Origin: Pseudomonadota bacterium
Lineage (GTDB): Bacteria; Pseudomonadota; Gammaproteobacteria; Steroidobacterales; Steroidobacteraceae
Length of the DNA stretch: 64,000 nucleotides
Assembly (NCBI GenBank): GCA_021816775.1
Contig: JAKAXA010000003.1
Location: 144,158 to 208,157 of the forward strand
Reading direction: 5' to 3'
The notes below the pieces were generated by a model. That model saw only the letters and a list, made by a program, of their open reading frames with translations, was not told the DNA's origin and ran no database searches. Below are positions 40,516 to 48,779 of the stretch, piece after piece. Position numbers and translations under genes: made by a program. The stretch's first letter is position 1. Each line of letters begins with the position of its first letter.

Positions 40516-41237
40516 GCGGCACCGTGTCTCGATCGCTCTCCGAGGCCGAGATCGAGCGCCTGGCGGCGCTCCTCGCTGCGAATCGCAACCCGGGCGCGCT
40601 CTCGCTCGAGGGGATCGACGGCCTCTTCTGCGCGCTCATTGCGAGCCCCGCCCTCGTCATGCCGCACGAGTACCTGCCGGTGATCCTGGGCGGGACCCTC
40701 GGCGAGGGCGGGCTGCTCGGCGACCTCGCCGGAGTGCAGGAGATGATGGGGCTCTTGATGCGCCTCTGGAATGCCATCGCTCATGACTTCGAGCACGAGA
40801 CCATCCACGTTGCCCACCGTGACGAACCCGGCATGGACGGTGTTCCAGGCCGCGCCTGGGCGCGCGGCTATATGCACGGCATCCGTCTCGCCCGGGAGGG
40901 GTGGAGTCGCATTCTCCATGATGAGCGTGAGGAGCTGGTGCGCTACGTTCCGATCGTGGCCGGGGAGGTCGATCCCGACTGGCCGAAGGAGCCGCTCACG
41001 GAGGAGCAGTCGAAGGCGATGTGGACGGACATGCTCGCCGGCGCGGCACGCGCGTACCGGTACTTCAAGGAGGACCGGCTCGCGTATGCGCAGGCGGCCG
41101 CTCGGCGCGCACCGCCCGAGCCGTACGAACGCGCCACGCCCAAGGTCGGGCGCAATGACCCTTGTCCCTGCGGCAGCGGCAAGAAGTACAAGCGCTGCTG
41201 CGGGGCCCCGCAGTCCGGCGACCGGGTCGTGCACTGA
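40512..41237 (+). CDS. UPF0149 (YecA) family protein with SEC-C zinc motif
   Basis: The 241-residue protein has a UPF0149 domain (residues about 8-190; [35 protein letters not shown]) and a C-terminal SEC-C zinc motif [20 protein letters not shown] at about 212-231. SEC-C modules, first known from SecA, bind zinc and help contact SecB or ribosomes; YecA binds ribosomes. It is the second gene of a four-gene block with 4-bp overlap to the first and about 8 bp to the next. It could act in protein quality control; its role in a mobile island is unknown. Confidence 0.85.
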   Translation: MSGTVSRSLSEAEIERLAALLAANRNPGALSLEGIDGLFCALIASPALVMPHEYLPVILGGTLGEGGLLGDLAGVQEMMGLLMRLWNAIAHDFEHETIHVAHRDEPGMDGVPGRAWARGYMHGIRLAREGWSRILHDEREELVRYVPIVAGEVDPDWPKEPLTEEQSKAMWTDMLAGAARAYRYFKEDRLAYAQAAARRAPPEPYERATPKVGRNDPCPCGSGKKYKRCCGAPQSGDRVVH

Positions 41238-41245
41238 GGGGGCGC

Positions 41246-41566
41246 ATGATCAAGTCCTGGGTCATCGATCTGCGCCATTTCCTGTTGCCGGATGGCAAGG
41301 TGGTGCCCTTGCCGCCGCGGGCGGAGCGCCTCTTCGCCTACTGGACGGAAATCGTCTCCCAGGCGACGCAGTACGACGATCCGACGACGCTGCGCTGCCG
41401 GCGCCGCCCGGGACGGAAGCCCTGCGGCACCCTGCTCACCATCTTCTTCGACATCGATAACAACGATGTGCTCTGGTTCTGTCCCCGCTGTCATGACGAG
41501 GGACGCATCGCTGGGTGGGAAGGCACGTTCTGGGACAACGGGGACATCGCCGAGCATCCCTCGTGA
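41246..41566 (+). CDS. island hypothetical protein with zinc-ribbon-like cysteines
   Basis: This 106-residue protein starts at ATG 41246 (MIKSWVIDLRHFL), 8 bp after the SEC-C gene and preceded by GAGGGGG. It holds cysteines in LRCRRRPGRKPCG and WFCPRCHDEG, a spacing that suggests a zinc ribbon, and an aromatic WEGTFWDN tail. I do not recognise a named family. The tight spacing indicates co-translation with the neighbours. Confidence 0.65.
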   Translation: MIKSWVIDLRHFLLPDGKVVPLPPRAERLFAYWTEIVSQATQYDDPTTLRCRRRPGRKPCGTLLTIFFDIDNNDVLWFCPRCHDEGRIAGWEGTFWDNGDIAEHPS

Positions 41567-41576
41567 GGTCACCATC

Positions 41577-41816
41577 ATGGAACTCGATACCGACAAGATC
41601 GATCAGGCCGTCCTGGCGTTGCTCTCCCTCGGCCGGCACGATGGGTACCGGGTCTGGAAGGGTTTCGACTGGGCGGTCATGAACCGGCTGCACGAGCAGG
41701 GCTACATCACCGACCCGGTCAGCAAGGCGCACTCGGTGCTGCTCACCGAGGAGGGCGCACGGGAGTCAGAGCGGCTGCTCGAAGCCCTGTTCTCGCGCAC
41801 CCCGGGCGCTCGGTAG
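41577..41816 (+). CDS. DUF6429-like small protein
   Basis: The 79-residue protein starts MELDTDKIDQAVLALLSLG and continues RVWKGFDWAVMNRLHEQGYI and LTEEGARESERLLEALF, which matches the DUF6429 family as I remember it. ATG 41577 lies 11 bp after the preceding stop. The pattern (helix-helix-short strand-helix, LTEEG) resembles a small winged-helix-like fold. It is the last of the four-gene block 40048-41816. Confidence 0.7.
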   Translation: MELDTDKIDQAVLALLSLGRHDGYRVWKGFDWAVMNRLHEQGYITDPVSKAHSVLLTEEGARESERLLEALFSRTPGAR

Positions 41817-41929
41817 TTGATTCACCCGCCGGGCGTCGATGCGTTCCCTTTGATCGCCGGCAATCAACGTGAATAGAACTGTGCGCGTCCCTTTCTTCAC
41901 CATCGGGGTTGGCATTATCGTACCCAATC

Positions 41930-42721
41930 ATGGAAACACGATTTTCCCCGAGCGAACTTGAGGCAATTTCCGCCGCTCTGGCCGACACGTCGGAAGGATT
42001 GACTGGATCGGAGATCGGTCATCGACGCGCAACCCTGGAGATGGCGGACCCGACCCCCGGCATTACAAAGTGGAAGCGCCTCCATAACGCTTTCGTCAAG
42101 CGACAGAAGGATAGCGGGAACCGCCGTGCTATTCTGGAATTCATCCGGCGGGCCATGAAGCCTGAGCGGTATGCCAAAACGCCGGATCGATTTGAGCAAT
42201 TGCGCGCGAACCTGAATCGCGCCGTAGCATTTTCTGGTCTGGCCGTCGATGTCTCCGGCCAACTGTACTGTGTGGATCGCGCAGAGACCATCTCCGATGC
42301 CCAGCGTCGCGCCGACGAACTGCGTGTCGATCTAACGACGCGCGGCGTTCATCCCGATGTCCTGCGATTTTGTCGTGCCGAACTCGTTGCTGATAACTAT
42401 TTCCACGCGGTACTCGAAGCGACCAAAAACGCATAGCGGACAAACTCCGAGCGAAATCCGGTGTGAACGCGGACGGAGCGTCCTTGGTTGATTTGACGCT
42501 TTGTGGTGAGGCTCCACACATCGCTATCAACGATCTGCGCACCTACAGCCACCGGAGTGAACAGACTGGCTTCGCCAAACTTGTGAAGGGACTCTTCGGG
42601 ATGTTCAGAAATCCGGCGGCGCACGAAGCCCATATTCTCTGGCCTATGAGCTAAAGAGGACGCAGAGGATCTACTCTTCGCTGCGTTCCTAGTACACCGG
42701 CGACTTGACGCGGCTCGGTGA
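41930..42721 (+). pseudogene. TIGR02391/Ymh-family gene broken by two frameshifts
   Basis: Three frames join into one family-length protein of about 260 residues. Frame 1 (41930-42433) ends LVADNYFHAVLEATK and hits a stop. Frame 2 resumes as IADKLRAKSGVNADGASLVD and runs to AAHEAHILWPMS. Frame 3 continues KEDAEDLLFAAFLVHRRLD to a TGA at 42719-42721. The joined C-terminal order (FHA-LEA-K, ADKLR, GFAKLVKGLFGMFRNPAAH, WPM-KEDAEDLL) is that of the TIGR02391 (Ymh) proteins often found in defence or phage contexts. The first shift falls in an AAAAA run, the second is an extra T after WPMS. It is either a true pseudogene or two sequencing errors. Confidence 0.8.
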
Positions 42722-43052
42722 TTCTCCCGTCAGAAACGCCGGCCGCTGGCGGCCCTACGTCTATGACACTTCCAGCCCAAGCAAGGGCGGCCCGCTCCAC
42801 GAGTACCGGAGGCGCTGCCTCAAACGGACCCAGGGCGTCTGTCTGCGTGCCGACCGATAAGTAATACACAGTGTCGGTGCGATCCTGTGCGTCTTGTCTT
42901 TCTCCGCCTGTGATCAGCATGGACTCGGTGCCATCCGCCGAGCTGGATCCGCCGTCGCGCATCAAACGCGCGGCGAGAGGCGCAAAGACGCCGTACTTTG
43001 ACAGGCTGCTCTTGCCGATCTCGCCCAGGTGCGTCCTGGTGAGGTGCGACAT
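42651..43052 (-). CDS. uncertain hypothetical protein in the island
   Basis: A 133-residue frame starts at ATG 43052 with GAGAGG 8 nt upstream. It reads MSHLTRTHLGEIGKSSLSKY and contains TDTVYYLSVGTQTDALGPFE. No family is recognised. Its 3' end overlaps the broken Ymh gene on the other strand by 71 bp. It is kept because of the ribosome-binding site and the non-repetitive composition; it could still be spurious. Confidence 0.3.
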   Translation of the reverse strand: MSHLTRTHLGEIGKSSLSKYGVFAPLAARLMRDGGSSSADGTESMLITGGERQDAQDRTDTVYYLSVGTQTDALGPFEAAPPVLVERAALAWAGSVIDVGPPAAGVSDGRITEPRQVAGVLGTQRRVDPLRPL

Positions 43053-43511
43053 CAGAACGGCCTCTCAGTGAATATGACTTCGAATCGGGCACCACACGGC
43101 GCCCTCGGCACCGTTCAAGCAGTGCGACAGCGAGGTTTGCCAGCCGGGAATCGGGAAAAATCCCGACAGGTGATGTCTGGCGGTTTCAGTACGTTACCGT
43201 ACGGACAGGCTGAGATCGCGCGCGCAATATCTCTCGTGCCAGGCAGCGATGGAACCATGCGCGGGTCAATGAAACCCCCCAAACGGTCATGCACGGATAC
43301 GCGACCGGAGTTCGCGCAGCGCAGGAGCACGGTGCGAATTGCGCCGGATCGGCGCGTCGAGGCGAAATCAGGATGATTCCGCTTCGACATTTCTGGCCTC
43401 GTGCTCCTCGTGATGCATCGAGTGCTTCCCGGGGGATGCTCCGGAGCCTGGGCGGTGATTGCCGCGCTTGCTTCTGAAATTTCAACGCCCTCAATACCAT
43501 GGAGTAATGAC

Positions 43512-43703
43512 ATGACCACACAAAACCCAAGTGATGCGAACAAGTCGACGCCGGATTACGAAAAGAAGCGCGATGCCGCGCCGCCGGCGGGTGGCAAGAG
43601 CGATAAGCAGGAATCCCACGAGCAGGGGAAGACCCGCGATGGCGGGCCGAATGAAGCCAAGGGATCGTTCAATAAAGGAGAGCATTCCACGGGACCCCGG
43701 TGA
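43512..43703 (+). CDS. small disordered hydrophilic protein
   Basis: The 63-residue protein is almost wholly charged and polar, with Lys, Glu, Asp, Gly and Pro (TPDYEKKRDAAPPAGGKSDK, ESHEQGKTRDGGPNEAKG) and no hydrophobic core, so it is probably intrinsically disordered. GGAG lies 7 nt before ATG 43512. Such proteins resemble stress-related KGG/hydrophilin-like peptides in composition, which is only a resemblance. It lies 130 bp upstream of a secreted protein gene. Confidence 0.55.
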   Translation: MTTQNPSDANKSTPDYEKKRDAAPPAGGKSDKQESHEQGKTRDGGPNEAKGSFNKGEHSTGPR

Positions 43704-43783
43704 GTTTGAGGAAACTTGCACTCGGTTTTGCCGAGGCAATCTGTGCGGGGCTTCGGAGCGTTTCGGGCTCCACCGCGCATTGT

Positions 43784-43810
43784 GCAGGGCCGCCATCTTG
43801 GTGGCCCTGC
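43784..43810 (+). promoter_or_regulatory. stable hairpin in the leader of the secreted protein gene
   Basis: GCAGGGCC (43784-43791) pairs with GGCCCTGC (43803-43810), with additional CCA/TGG pairing in the loop. It ends 23 bp before the start codon of the next gene and lacks a T-run, so it could be a transcript-leader structure or a weak terminator. Confidence 0.4.
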
Positions 43811-43833
43811 CGTCCCGAGCATAGGAGTACACC

Positions 43834-44289
43834 ATGAAAACACGTTATTTGCCGATACTGGGCTTGGTGGGCATATTTGCCGCGAGCGCAATGATTCCAC
43901 GTTACGCGGTGGCCGCCGGAAGTACGTTGCAATGCAAGATGCGATTCCGCACCACGAGTTGGTCGGCCATCTACAAGCAGATGAAGGGGACAGGAACTGT
44001 GACCTGTTCGAACGGCACTGTAATGCGCGTAAGAATCAGCGCGGAATCCGTTGGTCTCACGGCTGGCAGGTCACGCATCAATAATGGGGTCGGTACGTTC
44101 ACGGACGTGCACTCCATTCGTGACGTACTGGGCTCGTACGCACAGGGCGAGGCCAACGCGGGCATGATGAAATCAGGCTCCGTGCAAGTGCTGACGAAGG
44201 GAACGGTCTCGCTGGCGCTGTCAGGATCGGGTCGTGGTATCGACCTTGGCGTGAGCGTCGGCAAGTTCACCATCAGCAGGCTGAGGTAG
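43834..44289 (+). CDS. secreted hypothetical protein
   Basis: The 151-residue protein has a signal peptide (YLPILGLVGIFAASAMIP...AVAA) and a mature part rich in Gly, Ser and Thr with alternating strands (GTGTVTCSNGTVMRVRISAE, GTVSLALSGSGRGIDLGVSV). Two cysteines at the start of the mature part could form a disulfide. AGGAG lies 6 nt before ATG 43834. I do not recognise the family; a small periplasmic or outer-membrane-associated beta protein is likely. Confidence 0.7.
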   Translation: MKTRYLPILGLVGIFAASAMIPRYAVAAGSTLQCKMRFRTTSWSAIYKQMKGTGTVTCSNGTVMRVRISAESVGLTAGRSRINNGVGTFTDVHSIRDVLGSYAQGEANAGMMKSGSVQVLTKGTVSLALSGSGRGIDLGVSVGKFTISRLR

Positions 44290-44768
44290 GGTGATAGGGC
44301 CTTCGCGAGGCTTGCCTAGGGTTGCTATCCGGAGGCAGGCATGGAGTGCGTGTTGCAAGAGCGCTGCGATGAAGAAGCGGCGATTGACATCGGCCCACAG
44401 TCATTCGCGGATGCATGTGAGTACAGCGGGACAGTGTTGAGGAGGCGCGTGCCGGCCAGTCATGCGGGTGCCATGACGCCGCAGGACCGCGATCCCGGCA
44501 CTGTCCCTCGGGAGGCGTCTCGTCCGGCGTCCTCACGGCTCTTGAGCGGCACGGACGCTGAACGCACCAGGGCGTTATTCCAAGCGAACGGGCGACGTGC
44601 AGTTCGCGAGTGGCCCGGGTGAATGGATGCGCCGGGTGCGCAGGCGCCGGCAGTCCTGCGAGTGGCATGAGGCGCCACGCAGGAGGAGCGGACGAGAGGC
44701 GGGCCGGCATGGTCGTCATCTAAACGCGTCAACGCCAGTCAATGTCAATGCAATCAGAGAGAGAAGTT
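44290..44768 (+). other. gene-free stretch in the island
   Basis: No supported gene lies in these 479 bp between the secreted protein and the OmpA-family gene. The open frames are short, mutually overlapping and lack ribosome-binding sites. A promoter for the OmpA-family gene is expected here but is not obvious. Confidence 0.4.
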
Positions 44769-45848
44769 GTGCGACTGCGAAATTCTTTGCTTCTATGCCT
44801 TCTCGCCGTGCCGGCGATAGCCTGCGCTGGCCAGTGGGATCATTGGTACATCACCCCACAGATTGGGGGTATCTCGCCGAACTATCAGCGATCGCTCGAA
44901 AAGAACGATTGGCTCTATGGGCTCGCGTTCGGCCGCGAGCTCAACCGTTACGTGAACCTCGAGTTGAACGTCGATGGTACCCGGCTCTCCGGTCGGCGCG
45001 GGGCGGACTCGCTCAAGATCTACGGCACGACGCTCGATGCGCTTGCGGTTTTCAATCGCAGCGGGACGATTTCGCCGTATCTGCGCGTCGGGGCTGGATT
45101 CGTGCACGACATTCCTGACGTTCCTGGGGGTCAAGTCTCGAACCAGACCAACTTCGCGACGGATGCCGGCGTCGGGTTGTACTGGAACCTTTGGCGCAGC
45201 GCCGGGGGCACTCGGGCGTTCGCCCTGCGGCCGGAAATCAAGGCGCGTTGGGAGAACCCGGGACATTCCCCGGATCTGCGGGACTACATCGCTGAGCTCG
45301 GATTCCAGTACTCCTTCGGCGGCTCGCCCGCATCGAGCACACCGGCTGAGTCAGCGCCACCGCCGCCCGCGCCGACGCCCGCCGCACTGCCGGCAGCCAC
45401 GCCTGCGCCTGAGGCGCTGCCGCCGAGCGGGCTACGCAGCACCTTTACGCTGCCGAGTCGCGGCTCGGTGACCCTCAAAGGAGTTACCTTCGCGTTTGAC
45501 TCTGCACGGCTGACGGCTTCGTCGCGCTCGGTGTTGCAGCAGGTTGCGGCCGGCTTGAAGCATCATCCGCTCTTGAAGGTGGAAATCCAGGGCTATACCG
45601 ACAGCACTGGAACGGTGGCCTACAACCTGAAGCTCTCGCAGCGCCGTGCCGAGGCGGTGCGCCAATTCGTTCTCGCCGAGGGCGTCGCGCCGGGGCAGCT
45701 GCGGACCCGGGGTTACGGTCTGGCCGACCCGATTGCGAGCAATCGTACGGCGGCGGGTCGGGCGCTGAACCGCCGGGTGGTCATGAAGGTGCTGAGCAAC
45801 CCCAACGCCGTCAAGGTCAAGGGGCAGCGCACCGCGAAGTCACGGTAA
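44769..45848 (+). CDS. OmpA-family outer-membrane protein
   Basis: The protein has 359 residues from GTG 44769, preceded by a GAGAG-type site; ATG 44742 is nine codons earlier. A signal peptide (SLLLCLLAVPAIACA) leads to an OmpA-like eight-stranded barrel (GQWDHWYITPQIGGISP, YLRVGAGFVHD, YIAELGFQYSFGG). A Pro/Ala-rich linker of about 40 residues follows. The peptidoglycan-binding OmpA_C domain comes last, with VTFAFDSARLTASSR, VEIQGYTDSTG and the SQRRAEAVRQF plus LNRRVVMKV elements. It would tether the outer membrane to the cell wall. Its presence in a tRNA island suggests a surface-changing cargo gene. Confidence 0.88.
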   Translation: MRLRNSLLLCLLAVPAIACAGQWDHWYITPQIGGISPNYQRSLEKNDWLYGLAFGRELNRYVNLELNVDGTRLSGRRGADSLKIYGTTLDALAVFNRSGTISPYLRVGAGFVHDIPDVPGGQVSNQTNFATDAGVGLYWNLWRSAGGTRAFALRPEIKARWENPGHSPDLRDYIAELGFQYSFGGSPASSTPAESAPPPPAPTPAALPAATPAPEALPPSGLRSTFTLPSRGSVTLKGVTFAFDSARLTASSRSVLQQVAAGLKHHPLLKVEIQGYTDSTGTVAYNLKLSQRRAEAVRQFVLAEGVAPGQLRTRGYGLADPIASNRTAAGRALNRRVVMKVLSNPNAVKVKGQRTAKSR

Positions 45849-46009
45849 CGGCGCGCACCCCCGGTGCGTAGTGGCGGCGCTCCGGGGGATCTGCCGGGGC
45901 GGGCTTCGCGCTCAAGTAATTGATGTTGCGCCGTGCCCGGGGGTTTTCGCGGCAGACCGCGACAAGCGCCTATCGACCGATCTGCCGCCCATGCGTATCC
46001 GTGCGGCGC

Positions 46010-46200
46010 ATGAGCGATTTCGCGGATTTCCGGGTGGCGCCGGGCGCTCGGGTGAAGCTCAGCGACGTCGCGCCGCCGTACAAGGGCCGCCATCCGGACC
46101 ACCCATCGGCGGCCGCCGAGCGGCAACACTACACGGAGCGCCGGCGCGCGCTGCAGGAGCTGCTCTAGGCCGACCGCCGCCATTCGCTGCGGATCGGTAA
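46010..46200 (+). pseudogene. N-terminal fragment of a PPK2-family gene
   Basis: The frame from ATG 46010 reads MSDFADFRVAPGARVKLS, then KGRHPDHPSAAAE and RRALQELL before a TAG at 46166-46168. Homology continues past the stop (ADRRHSLRI). By eye, 34 of the first 52 residues equal those of the intact PPK2 at 48780-49610. The TAG replaces a tyrosine codon, and the kinase core is missing. A stretch of upstream DNA (45959-45977) also matches the region before the intact gene with one mismatch. Confidence 0.75.
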
Positions 46201-46256
46201 GGCCATGTATCGGCGCTGCAGCTGCCACTCGTCGTTCTGCTCGAGTCCGCACGGTC

Positions 46257-46358
46257 GTGTATGAGGGGGAGGATGGGGTGCTGCGCTATAGCGGCTCTGG
46301 GCGCATCGAGCGTTACGAGGCACTTGCCGAGGCCACGGACGCGGCGCTAAAGATCTGA
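46257..46358 (+). pseudogene. unassigned C-terminal coding remnant
   Basis: A short frame reads VYEGEDGVLRYSGSGRIERY and EALAEATDAALKI before a TGA, looking like the end of a real protein. Upstream the reading continues only in another frame (LQLPLVVLLESAR). No start is visible and I do not recognise the family. It lies between the PPK2 fragment and the toxin-antitoxin pair, so this part of the island appears degraded. Confidence 0.3.
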
Positions 46359-46442
46359 TTGCAACCACAGGGGCTTTGTGGCCCTGAGGGCTCTTTCTTA
46401 TGCACCGCGACATGTGTCGCACATGCGAGTAGGCCATTGAGC

Positions 46443-46673
46443 ATGACAAAGATGATCCAGCTGCGTAACGTTCCGGATGCGCTGCATCGGCAATTGAAGG
46501 CCCGCGCGGCAATGGCAGGATTCTCCCTATCGGATTTCCTGATCCGCGAGGCGCGCAAGATTGCCGAGCAGCCAGCGCCAGAGGAAATGGCTGAGCGCTT
46601 GCGGCAGCGGGAGCCGTACCGCGGGAAGCTGTCGCCGACCCAGGTGCTGCGCGAGCAGCGCGACGCCCGTTGA
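46443..46673 (+). CDS. FitA/VapB-like ribbon-helix-helix antitoxin
   Basis: The 76-residue protein starts with the RHH strand and helices IQLRNVPDALHRQLKARAAM and SLSDFLIREARKIAEQP, typical of FitA-type antitoxins with a C-terminal toxin-binding tail (RGKLSPTQVLREQRDAR). It would bind its own promoter and neutralise the PIN toxin encoded next. Its stop overlaps the toxin start by 3 to 4 bases. ATG 46452 is a possible second start. Confidence 0.85.
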   Translation: MTKMIQLRNVPDALHRQLKARAAMAGFSLSDFLIREARKIAEQPAPEEMAERLRQREPYRGKLSPTQVLREQRDAR

Positions 46674-47074
46674 TTGTGCTGGACGCCTCGGCGGCCGTAG
46701 AGCTGGTGCTGCAGACGCCGCGGGCGGAGCGCATCGTCGCGCGTGCGCTGCGTCCGGAAGAGAGTCTGCACGCGCCGTGCCTCATCGACATCGAGGTGGT
46801 GCAGGCCATGCGGCGTCTGGTGCAGGCGAAGGAAATCACAGCGACGCGTGCGGATGAGGCGCTTTCGGACTTCGAGGATTGGGTCATCCAGCGCCACGAG
46901 CATCGCCCGCTGGTTCGCCGTGTGTGGGGGTTGCGCACCTCGCTTTCGGCATACGATGCGGCGTACGTCGCCTTGGCGGAGGCCCTTGCCGCACCGATGC
47001 TTACGTGCGACGCCAAGCTTGCACGGGCACACAGGTGCGAGGCCAAGATCGAGCGTGTCCGGAACGACCCCTGA
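46670..47074 (+). CDS. VapC-type PIN-domain toxin
   Basis: The 134-residue PIN ribonuclease has all four expected acidic positions: the aspartate in VLDASAAVEL, the glutamate in IDIEVVQAM, the aspartate in YDAAYVALAEAL and that in LTCDAKLARA. VapC toxins cleave tRNA or rRNA. It starts at TTG 46670, overlapping the antitoxin stop; GTG 46676 would lose two residues. It forms a complete TA pair just inside the right end of the island, where such modules stabilise mobile DNA. Confidence 0.88.
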   Translation: MIVLDASAAVELVLQTPRAERIVARALRPEESLHAPCLIDIEVVQAMRRLVQAKEITATRADEALSDFEDWVIQRHEHRPLVRRVWGLRTSLSAYDAAYVALAEALAAPMLTCDAKLARAHRCEAKIERVRNDP

Positions 47075-47399
47075 GCATATTGGAGGCGACTCGAGTTCAG
47101 CGCACGCGCGGGCCACCGTCGAGGCGGGCTGATACTCGTCCCTCCACGAGTATGCGTGCAGAATGCAACACGTCGATCAAGACCCGCCTATGAGGGGCGC
47201 TGCGTAGGGACCACTTCACCTAGACTTCGCGGCCTCGCGGCCGCGCCCGCCCTACGGGGCAGAGCTAAAAGGCTCGGATCGTAAGATCCCTCGTACACCA
47301 CTCCCGGGGACGTCAGCTGCCGTGATTGTCGCCGATCCCGTATCGGCATGTCCGACAGGCTGCCAGACGCCAAAAGACGCCTTTCCGCCCTTGACCCGA
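47075..47399 (+). other. gene-free right end of the island
   Basis: Between the PIN toxin and the att repeat I see no supported gene. The minus-strand frame 47188-47436 is the false translation produced by reading across tRNA-Val-derived DNA. Confidence 0.45.
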
Positions 47400-47436
47400 C
47401 GAATGTCGGGGGTTCGAGTCCCTCAGCACCCACCAT
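47400..47436 (+). repeat. attR-like direct repeat (tRNA-Val 3' fragment)
   Basis: These 37 bases are identical to 39510-39546, including the T-arm, acceptor 3' strand, CCA and one further base. No upstream tRNA half is present, so this is a fragment left by site-specific integration. The distance between copies is 7890 bp. Confidence 0.85.
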
Positions 47437-47605
47437 GGTGCGCTGAATCGCGGCCCGCGCAATGGATGCGATCCGTCCTGGCGGGGCGGCAGCAGGCTTT
47501 GACGGCAGGGCGCTCGCCGGCGGCGTCTGTTACAAAACTGAGGTTTCTCGGGCAGGCGTCTTGAGCGTAATCTTACCCCTTTGGCTACAACAGTGGGGGG
47601 CGTCA

Positions 47606-48700
47606 ATGCCCGACGATGATTCGAATCTGGCTGCCGAACGGCCGGTGCGCCCGCCGGGCGGTGTCGATCTGCGCCGCACCGCCGCCAATCCCGATTACTG
47701 GTATCCCCTGGCCTGGTCCGATGAGCTGAAGGCCGGCCATATCCTGGGACGCCGTTTCGCGGGCGAGCCGATCGTGCTCTATCGCGGCACGAGCGGCCGG
47801 GTCTTTGCGCTCGAGGACCGCTGCGCCCATCGGCAGGTGCCGCTGCACCTCGGCGTCGTCGCGGGCGATGTCCTCAAGTGCCACTACCACGGCTGGGCGT
47901 ACGACTGCACCGGGAAGTGCGTGGACGTCCCCTACCTCGGCAAGGAGCGCAGGCCGAACGGGGTGCGAAGCTACCCGGTGCGCGAGATCGATGGGCTCAT
48001 TTTCATCTTCCCGGGAAACCCGGACCTGGCCGGCGAGCGGCTGCCGTCCTCGCTCGGCGCCTCGCAGCGCCGCGACTACAAGACGCGGCGCCTGAACCGC
48101 GAGGTGGCCTGCCACTACACGTTCATGCACGAGAATCTCTTCGACATGAACCACCAGTTCATGCATCGCAAGCAGATGGGCTCGATCCGGGCGAGCTGCC
48201 TCGGGCGCGGGCACGGGGATCAGTGGGCGCAGGTCGAGTACAGCTTCAGCCGCACGGAGGGGAAATCCTCCGTCGGAGAGCGCGTCATCGTCGACCTGAT
48301 GCGCACGCGCGGGGAGGAGCGGCAGGACTTCCGCGACCACATGCGCATCCGCACCGACTATCCTTCCCAGAGCCTGAAGGTCTGGGTGGGACGCAACATC
48401 GATGAGACCCAGGATCCGGTGCTCGATGTGTGGCTGTGCTACACGCCGCTTGATGCCGAGCACCGCACCAACCGCACCTTCGGCTACCTGTCGGTGAAGA
48501 AGCCCCCGATACCGGGCCTCATTCACGTGGTCTGGCCGTTCGTGGTCTGGTTCACCGAGAACATCTTCCGCGAGGACAAGGAGATCGTCGAATACGAGCA
48601 GCGCGCCCACGATGCGCAGGGCAGCGATTGGAACAACGAAGTGTTTCCGCCGCTGCGGGACCTGCGCGAGGTGCTGGCCCGCTGCGGCGTGCCGCTCTGA
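47606..48700 (+). CDS. Rieske-type ring-hydroxylating oxygenase
   Basis: The 364-residue protein has an N-terminal Rieske [2Fe-2S] domain with CAHRQVPLHLG and CHYHGWAYD (CxH and CxxH pairs, residues about 70-95). The catalytic domain follows, with mononuclear-iron ligands in ENLFDMNHQFMHRKQ. I chose ATG 47606 (MPDDDSNLAAER), with GGGGGG 5 nt upstream; the frame is open to 47462. The layout fits aromatic-ring or vanillate-demethylase-like oxygenases. No ferredoxin or reductase gene is adjacent. It is the first host gene after the island end and may be read from a promoter in the 169-bp gap. Confidence 0.88.
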   Translation: MPDDDSNLAAERPVRPPGGVDLRRTAANPDYWYPLAWSDELKAGHILGRRFAGEPIVLYRGTSGRVFALEDRCAHRQVPLHLGVVAGDVLKCHYHGWAYDCTGKCVDVPYLGKERRPNGVRSYPVREIDGLIFIFPGNPDLAGERLPSSLGASQRRDYKTRRLNREVACHYTFMHENLFDMNHQFMHRKQMGSIRASCLGRGHGDQWAQVEYSFSRTEGKSSVGERVIVDLMRTRGEERQDFRDHMRIRTDYPSQSLKVWVGRNIDETQDPVLDVWLCYTPLDAEHRTNRTFGYLSVKKPPIPGLIHVVWPFVVWFTENIFREDKEIVEYEQRAHDAQGSDWNNEVFPPLRDLREVLARCGVPL

Positions 48701-48779
48701 GGCGGGCGCCGATGCGTCGCGGAAACGCTGCGACAAGCGCGTATCGACAGCGCCGTGCCGCGAGCGTATCAGCCCGCCC

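Noticed and set aside
47188..47436. 82-residue minus-strand frame GAEGLEPPTFVGS
   Set aside because: This is the common false translation of antisense tRNA-derived DNA, here the attR copy of tRNA-Val.
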